64,000 nucleotides of DNA. It comes from Pseudomonas sp. R28(2017) (GTDB lineage Bacteria; Pseudomonadota; Gammaproteobacteria; Pseudomonadales; Pseudomonadaceae). The stretch is taken from NCBI RefSeq assembly GCF_002112505.1, contig NZ_NEHW01000007.1:1-64000 (forward strand). Direction: 5' to 3'. The notes below the pieces were generated by a model. The model did no database searches. It had not been told where the DNA came from and saw only the letters and a program-made list of their open reading frames with translations. The position numbers and the translations under genes were made by a program. Below are positions 59,255-64,000 of the stretch, one piece after another. Every line of letters starts with the position of its first letter. Positions within the stretch are counted from its first letter, which is position 1.

Positions 59255-59617
59255 ATGGACGCTGTTTTTGTTGAATTGCCACCTTTCGAACGCTACCGCG
59301 CCGAGTTGCTCAGCGAAGAGCAGTTTCGCTGCCTACAGCAGATCTTGTTGAGTTGCCCACATGCAGGCGATGTCATCAGAGGAACCGGAGGGCTGAGAAA
59401 AATGCGCTTTTCTGACCCCCTTCGACACAAGGGCAAACGAGGTGGCATCCGCGTCATTTACTACTACTGGTTATCGGGCATGCAGTTCTGGTTGTTCACC
59501 CTCTACGGGAAAGACATGCAGGATGATCTGACAGATCAACAACGTAAGACCCTGAGAACGTTGCTAGAACGCGAATGCCTAATGAGGACACACCATGCCC
59601 CGCAACCTCTTCACTGA
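59255..59617 (+). CDS. RelE/HigB-type toxin
   Basis: A 120-residue protein of the RelE superfamily (mRNA interferase fold). Family features: FERYRAELLSEEQFRCLQQ at the start and the core GGLRKMRFSDPLRHKGKRGGIRVIYYYW with basic residues, then LFTLYGKDMQDDLTDQQ. Likely cuts mRNA on the ribosome. The antitoxin gene overlaps its 3' end by 23 bp; the toxin-first order is typical of HigBA. No Shine-Dalgarno is clear before the ATG. Confidence 0.88.
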   Translation: MDAVFVELPPFERYRAELLSEEQFRCLQQILLSCPHAGDVIRGTGGLRKMRFSDPLRHKGKRGGIRVIYYYWLSGMQFWLFTLYGKDMQDDLTDQQRKTLRTLLERECLMRTHHAPQPLH

Positions 59618-59909
59618 GCTCAGCGAAGGCTTCGATGCCCTGGCCGAGGAGCGAGCAGGAAAGAAGACCCTGCGCTCGCACAAGGTCACCTTCGAGGAAC
59701 TCGCACCACTGGCTCCCCATGAGCTGCTTGAATTGCGCGAGCAGCTGAACATGTCCAGAGCGCTCTTCGCGAACTATCTGCGGACTAATGCGCGGACCCT
59801 GGAAAACTGGGAGCAAGGCCGCTCAAAACCCAATGCCCAGGCCGTCGCCTTGATCCGCTTGGTACAAAAGTACCCGGAAACGGTGAGGCACCTTGCCACT
59901 CTCAACTAA
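59595..59909 (+). CDS. HTH antitoxin of RelE/HigB-type toxin
   Basis: A 104-residue Xre-like DNA-binding protein; the helix-turn-helix lies at about 60-85 (LREQLNMSRALFANYLRTNARTLENWEQGRSKPNAQA). The N-terminal part would wrap the toxin. It overlaps the toxin gene by 23 bp. It should neutralise the toxin and repress the operon. Confidence 0.88.
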   Translation: MPRNLFTELSEGFDALAEERAGKKTLRSHKVTFEELAPLAPHELLELREQLNMSRALFANYLRTNARTLENWEQGRSKPNAQAVALIRLVQKYPETVRHLATLN

Positions 59910-60071
59910 TACGTCTAAATCAATGTAACTATCGTTAAAATGACGACTTCATCTACATTACGACACTAATTTGTATCTTAATTACGAACACCCCGCTTCA
60001 TAAAATGACCTACAGCCATCTCCTATACTCAGGCTCCGTCCCTCGCGCAGCCGCTCTGGCAAGGTCAATTC

Positions 60072-61754
60072 ATGAACAAGAAAAACCGCCACCCCGCCGA
60101 CGGCAAACAGCCCATCACCATCTTCGGCCCGGATTTCCCCTTCGCCTTCGACGACTGGCTGGAACACCCCGCCGGCCTGGGCAGCATCCCGGCCGAGCGC
60201 CATGGTGAGGAAGTCGCCATCGTTGGCGCCGGCATCGCCGGGCTGGTCGCGGCCTACGAACTGATGAAGCTGGGCCTCAAGCCCGTGGTGTACGAGGCCT
60301 CGAAACTCGGCGGACGGTTGCGTTCGCAGGCTTTCAACGGCACCGATGGCATCATCGCCGAGCTCGGCGGCATGCGTTTTCCGGTGTCCTCCACCGCCTT
60401 CTACCATTACGTCGACAAGCTGGGCCTGGAAACCAAACCCTTCCCCAACCCGCTGACCTCTGCCTCGGGCAGCACGGTGATCGACCTCGAAGGCCAGACC
60501 TACTACGCCGAAAAGGCCAGTGACCTGCCCAAGCTGTTCCATGAAGTGGCCGACGCCTGGGCCGATGCGCTGGAAAGCGGCGCACAGTTCGCCGACATCC
60601 AGCAGGCGATCCGTGACCGTGACGTACCTCGGCTGAAAGCACTGTGGAACAAGCTGGTACCCCTGTGGGACGACCGCACCTTCTACGACTTCGTCGCTAC
60701 CTCGCGCTCGTTCGCCCAGTTGAGCTTCCAGCACCGCGAAGTGTTCGGCCAGGTTGGTTTCGGCACCGGCGGCTGGGACTCGGACTTCCCCAACTCGATG
60801 CTGGAAATCTTCCGCGTGGTGATGACCAACTGCGACGACCACCAGCACCTGATCGTCGGCGGCGTCGAGCAAGTCCCTCAAGGCATCTGGCGCCATGTGC
60901 CGGAGCGCTGTGCCCATTGGCCGGAAGGCACCAGCCTCAGTTCGCTGCATGGCGGCGCGCCGCGCACCGGGGTCAAACGCATTGCGCGTGCCGCGGACGG
61001 GCGCCTGGCAGTCACCGACAACTGGGGTGACACCCGCCATTACGGCGCGGTGCTCGCCACCTGCCAGAGCTGGCTGCTGACCACCCAGATCGACTGCGAG
61101 GAATCGCTGTTCTCGCAAAAGATGTGGATGGCCCTGGACCGCACCCGCTACATGCAATCGTCGAAAACCTTCGTCATGGTCGACCGGCCGTTCTGGAAGG
61201 ACAAGGACCCGCAGACCGGCCGCGACCTGATGAGCATGACCCTCACCGATCGCCTCACCCGCGGTACCTACCTGTTCGACAACGGTGACGATAAACCAGG
61301 GGTGATCTGCCTGTCCTACGCCTGGATGAGCGACGCCCTGAAGATGCTGCCGCATCCGGTGGAAAAGCGCGTGCAGCTGGCCCTCGATGCCTTGAAGAAA
61401 ATCTACCCCAGGACCGACATCGCCGGGCATATCATCGGCGACCCGATCACCATTTCCTGGGAAGCCGACCCGCACTTCCTCGGCGCTTTCAAGGGCGCGC
61501 TGCCGGGCCACTACCGCTACAACCAGCGCATGTATGCGCACTTCATGCAGCAGGACATGCCTGCCGAGCAACGCGGCATGTTCATCGCCGGCGACGACGT
61601 GTCGTGGACCCCGGCCTGGGTCGAAGGCGCGGTGCAGACGTCGCTGAATGCGGTGTGGGGTATCATGAACCACTTCGGTGGCCGCACTCACGCGGACAAC
61701 CCAGGCCCGGGCGATGTGTTCGACGAGATCGGCCCCATCGCCCTGGCTGACTGA
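60072..61754 (+). CDS. davB: L-lysine 2-monooxygenase DavB
   Basis: A 560-residue flavin amine oxidase that converts L-lysine to 5-aminovaleramide, first step of the P. putida 5-aminovalerate (delta) pathway. FAD-binding GAGIAGLVAAYELM (about residues 52-65) and YEASKLGGRLRS, then ELGGMRFP; the C-terminal FAD motif is in FIAGDDVSWTPAWVEGA. The family also includes tryptophan 2-monooxygenase (IaaM); the neighbouring davA and Lrp-type regulator support lysine as substrate. AAGG precedes the ATG, and the first codons (AACAAGAA) form a possible Hfq/Crc site. Confidence 0.92.
   Translation: MNKKNRHPADGKQPITIFGPDFPFAFDDWLEHPAGLGSIPAERHGEEVAIVGAGIAGLVAAYELMKLGLKPVVYEASKLGGRLRSQAFNGTDGIIAELGGMRFPVSSTAFYHYVDKLGLETKPFPNPLTSASGSTVIDLEGQTYYAEKASDLPKLFHEVADAWADALESGAQFADIQQAIRDRDVPRLKALWNKLVPLWDDRTFYDFVATSRSFAQLSFQHREVFGQVGFGTGGWDSDFPNSMLEIFRVVMTNCDDHQHLIVGGVEQVPQGIWRHVPERCAHWPEGTSLSSLHGGAPRTGVKRIARAADGRLAVTDNWGDTRHYGAVLATCQSWLLTTQIDCEESLFSQKMWMALDRTRYMQSSKTFVMVDRPFWKDKDPQTGRDLMSMTLTDRLTRGTYLFDNGDDKPGVICLSYAWMSDALKMLPHPVEKRVQLALDALKKIYPRTDIAGHIIGDPITISWEADPHFLGAFKGALPGHYRYNQRMYAHFMQQDMPAEQRGMFIAGDDVSWTPAWVEGAVQTSLNAVWGIMNHFGGRTHADNPGPGDVFDEIGPIALAD
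60075..60082 (+). promoter_or_regulatory. possible Hfq/Crc site at the davB start
   Basis: AACAAGAA directly after the ATG fits AANAANAA, though not the stricter AANAAYAA. An overlapping AAGAAAAA extends it. Binding here would block initiation of davB. Confidence 0.35.
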
Positions 61755-61769
61755 AACCAAGGAGGCAGC

Positions 61770-62564
61770 ATGCGCATCGCTCTGTTCCAGGGCGCACCCA
61801 ACCCGCTGGACGTGCCCGGCAACCTGCAACGGCTGCGCCACCAGGCGCAACGGGCGGCCGAGGGTGGCGCGCAATTGCTGGTGTGCCCGGAGATGTTCCT
61901 GAGCGGCTACAACATCGGCCTGGCCCAGGTCGAACGGCTGGCCGAAGCCGACGATGGCCCTTCGGCCATGGCGGTGGTGGAGATCGCCCAGGCGCATCGC
62001 ATCGCCATCGTCTACGGCTACCCGGAGCGCGCCGATGACGGCGCGATCTACAACAGCGTGCAGTTGATCGACGCCCATGGCCGCAGCCTGTGCAATTACC
62101 GCAAGACTCACCTGTTCGGCGAGCTGGACCGGGCGATGTTCAGCGCCGGTGCCGACCATTTTCCGGTGGTCGAGCTGGAGGGCTGGAAGGTCGGCATGCT
62201 GATCTGCTACGACATCGAGTTCCCGGAGAACGCCCGGCGCCTCGCGCTGGCCGGCGCCGAGCTGATCCTGGTGCCGACGGCGAACATGACGCCTTACGAT
62301 TTCGTATGCCAGGTGACCGTGCGCTCGCGGGCGCAGGAGAACCAGTGCTACCTGGTGTATGCCAACTATTGTGGGGCCGAGGACGAGATCCAGTACTGCG
62401 GGCAGAGCAGCATCATCGGGCCCGACGGCAGCCTGCTGGCCATGGCCGGGCGCGATGAGTGCCAGTTGCTGGCAGAGGTTGAGCATGAACGGGTGGTACG
62501 GGGGCGTGAGGCGTTCCCTTATCTGACCGATCTGCGTCGGGAGCTGCATCACCTCAAGGACTAA
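61770..62564 (+). CDS. davA: 5-aminopentanamidase DavA
   Basis: A 264-residue nitrilase-superfamily amidase that hydrolyses 5-aminovaleramide to 5-aminovalerate. Catalytic triad: Glu in LVCPEMFLSGYN, Lys in YRKTHLFGE, and Cys in LICYDIEFPEN. AAGGAGG lies before the ATG, 15 bp after davB, so the two are cotranscribed. 5-aminovalerate then enters davT/davD steps encoded elsewhere. A REP pair follows its stop. Confidence 0.94.
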   Translation: MRIALFQGAPNPLDVPGNLQRLRHQAQRAAEGGAQLLVCPEMFLSGYNIGLAQVERLAEADDGPSAMAVVEIAQAHRIAIVYGYPERADDGAIYNSVQLIDAHGRSLCNYRKTHLFGELDRAMFSAGADHFPVVELEGWKVGMLICYDIEFPENARRLALAGAELILVPTANMTPYDFVCQVTVRSRAQENQCYLVYANYCGAEDEIQYCGQSSIIGPDGSLLAMAGRDECQLLAEVEHERVVRGREAFPYLTDLRRELHHLKD

Positions 62565-62565
62565 C

Positions 62566-62670
62566 CGGGGGCTGCTTTGCAGCCCATTCGCGGGCAAGCC
62601 CGCTCCCACAGGGTTTTGACAGGCCTTGGGCCCTGTAGCAGCGGGCTTGCCCGCGAAGAGGCCGGGCCTG
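62566..62670. repeat. inverted pair of REP elements
   Basis: Two facing REP copies (ATTCGCGGGCAAGCCCGCTCC type and GCAGCGGGCTTGCCCGCGAA), the left with a GGGGCTGCTTTGCAGCCC arm, between davA and pqqF. The right copy has a degenerate CTGTAGCAGC core. Confidence 0.88.
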
Positions 62671-62713
62671 CTGTTGCAAATGGGTTAGCATGAACTCCTG
62701 CCCCGGAGTTTCC

Positions 62714-64000
62714 ATGCCTGACGCCACCCGCCACCTCACACTCGCCAACGGCCTGCAGCTGACCCTGCGCCACGCCCCGCGCCTGAAGCGCTCGGCTGCA
62801 GCCCTGCGCGTACACGCGGGTAGCCACGATGCGCCGCGCCAGTGGCCGGGCCTGGCCCACTTCCTCGAACACCTGTTTTTCCTCGGCAGCACGCGCTTCC
62901 CACTGGAAGACGGCCTGATGCGCTACGTCCAGGCCTTGGGCGGCCAGGTCAACGCCAGCACAGGCGAGCGCACCACCGATTTCTTCTTCGAGGTTCCACC
63001 CGCCGCATTGGCCGGTGGCCTGGAGCGCCTGTGCCAGATGCTGGCCGAACCGGACCTGGGCATCGAGCGACAGCACCGTGAACGGGAAGTCATCCACGCC
63101 GAGTTCATCGCCTGGTCGCGTAACCCGCAAGCACAGCAGCAGTTCGCCTTGCTGCAATCGGTGGCCGGCGGCCATCCGCTAAGCGGTTTTCATGCAGGCA
63201 ACCGCCATACCCTCGCTTTGCACAATGTTGCCTTTCAGCAAGCGCTCACGGGCTTCCACCAGTGCTTCTACCAGGGTGGCCAGATCACCTTGAGTCTCTG
63301 CGGCCCGCAGCCGCTGGATGAACTGGAGCAACTCGGCAGGCAATACACTGGCCTCTTCGCAACGGGCGCTCTTGCGCCACAAGCCGTGCCACCCGCCTTG
63401 GCCGCCAACCAGTCGCTGCTGTTCGCCCACGAGGGCCTGCCCGCAGGTGCAGAACAGGCGCTGGAGCTGCTGATGGCCAACCTCGCTGACAACCGCCCCG
63501 GCAGTTGGCTGGATGCACTGGAGCGACGAGGCTGGCTCAAAGGGTTCAAGGTTGAAAAGTTGTATGCCTTCGCCGGTCAATTGCTCTGGCACATCGACCT
63601 GAAACTTGGCGCGCAAGCCGGCACCGATGAGGCACTGAAGCTGCTGCACGGCTGGTTCGACTTCATCCGTCATGCCGCCCCCACCCCACTCAACAGCGCG
63701 TTCAATCTTTTGCAACAACGCCGCGAACGCAGTGCCAGCGCGCTGGAGCTGGCCCGCCGCGACAGCGCCGGGCAGCCGTTTGCAGCGCTGGATAAACAGG
63801 CGCTGGCGGCGCTTGAAGCGCTGCTGGCACAGCTGCCGTGCCGCGCCTATGGGCAATGGCAACTGCCTGCAGCCGAGCCTTTGCTGCTCGAAGAACTACC
63901 CTCGTCTCGAACCGCAGCGCTGCCACCTGCGCTCAGCATCAGCAACCTGCTTCCTCCAGCCAGGCAATACGCGGCACTTTATCTGCGCTGGCAGGTGCCA
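62714..64000 (+). CDS. pqqF: pyrroloquinoline quinone biosynthesis protease PqqF (partial)
   Basis: The first 429 residues of an insulinase-like (M16) zinc protease; the gene runs off the window. The inverted zinc motif HFLEH is at about residues 49-53 with a downstream Glu in REVIHAEFIAW. PqqF, with PqqG-like partners, trims the PqqA peptide during PQQ synthesis. GGAG lies six bases before the ATG. In P. putida pqqF heads the pqqFABCDE cluster, which would follow to the right. The end of the window shows no stop, so the frame is open. Confidence 0.92.
   Translation, partial: MPDATRHLTLANGLQLTLRHAPRLKRSAAALRVHAGSHDAPRQWPGLAHFLEHLFFLGSTRFPLEDGLMRYVQALGGQVNASTGERTTDFFFEVPPAALAGGLERLCQMLAEPDLGIERQHREREVIHAEFIAWSRNPQAQQQFALLQSVAGGHPLSGFHAGNRHTLALHNVAFQQALTGFHQCFYQGGQITLSLCGPQPLDELEQLGRQYTGLFATGALAPQAVPPALAANQSLLFAHEGLPAGAEQALELLMANLADNRPGSWLDALERRGWLKGFKVEKLYAFAGQLLWHIDLKLGAQAGTDEALKLLHGWFDFIRHAAPTPLNSAFNLLQQRRERSASALELARRDSAGQPFAALDKQALAALEALLAQLPCRAYGQWQLPAAEPLLLEELPSSRTAALPPALSISNLLPPARQYAALYLRWQVP

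Noticed and set aside
60072..61754. Tryptophan 2-monooxygenase (IaaM, auxin synthesis)
   Set aside because: The same enzyme family, but the adjacent 5-aminopentanamidase and the Lrp-type regulator fit lysine degradation; no indoleacetamide hydrolase of the amidase-signature type is present.
59982..62609. 875-codon open frame antisense to davB and davA
   Set aside because: Composition-driven shadow; it spans two well-supported genes and a REP, and its amino acid pattern (Gly/Val/Arg/His) is that of a reverse frame.

Overview
The window is chromosomal DNA of a Pseudomonas of the P. putida group. The evidence is gene order and protein sequence: rrn-tyrS, crp/vfr, trpGDC and trpE separated by an estA-type esterase, amgK-murU-djlA facing lptD-surA-pdxA-rsmA-apaGH, prkA-yeaH-spoVR, rpsU-dnaG-rpoD, a Lrp-type regulator beside davB-davA, and pqqF. 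GC is high, starts are often GTG, genes often overlap by 4 bp, and paired P. putida-type REP palindromes sit in intergenic gaps. Almost everything is core genome; the clear accessory DNA is at 57.3-58.5 kb, with a toxin-antitoxin pair near 59.3-59.9 kb.

Layout. 1-456: leader and three stacked promoters of a leftward rRNA operon whose 16S gene lies outside the window. 457-6000: tyrS, an M23 murein peptidase, anmK, erpA, argC. 6.1-10.5 kb: a rightward run (hemJ-like, nitronate monooxygenase, SDR, HIT, coq7, membrane protein). 10.7-12.6 kb: OsmC-like protein, Crp/Vfr, lipoate-ligase-like protein. 12.8-20.7 kb: tryptophan genes trpGDC and trpE, each with a short Trp-rich leader peptide, split by the autotransporter esterase, then gph and rpe. 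20.9-25.2 kb: polyamine-type ABC transporter. 25.6-28.6 kb: two-component pair. 28.7-32.2 kb: DUF3530-like protein, djlA, murU, amgK. 32.3-39.9 kb: lptD-surA-pdxA-rsmA-apaG-apaH-glpE. 40.2-45.1 kb: prkA-yeaH-spoVR. 45.1-48.8 kb: cca, folK, folB, plsY, tsaD. 49.0-53.4 kb: the macromolecular synthesis genes rpsU-dnaG-rpoD. 53.5-57.3 kb: a 1247-residue GGDEF-EAL receptor. Then tRNA-Ile2(CAU) with a 1.1-kb mini-island, a Lrp-type regulator, a RelE/HigB-type TA pair, the lysine-degradation genes davB-davA, and the start of pqqF (cut by the window end).

Themes. Three cell-wall recycling enzymes (AnmK, AmgK, MurU) occur here; in P. putida AmgK and MurU form the shortcut from MurNAc to UDP-MurNAc. 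The two trp operons carry homologous leader peptides ending in the same seven residues (ARWRWRA), and the trpE leader is encoded in frame as the last 14 codons of gph. The tRNA-Ile2 gene is followed 1.1 kb later by an exact 46-bp copy of its 3' part. The DNA between carries one membrane-protein gene of unknown function, a cluster of GTAC-containing inverted repeats and no integrase, which suggests a minimal or decayed tRNA-integrating element. These two loci and a near-perfect 38-bp hairpin touching the cca ribosome binding site are the best places for follow-up.
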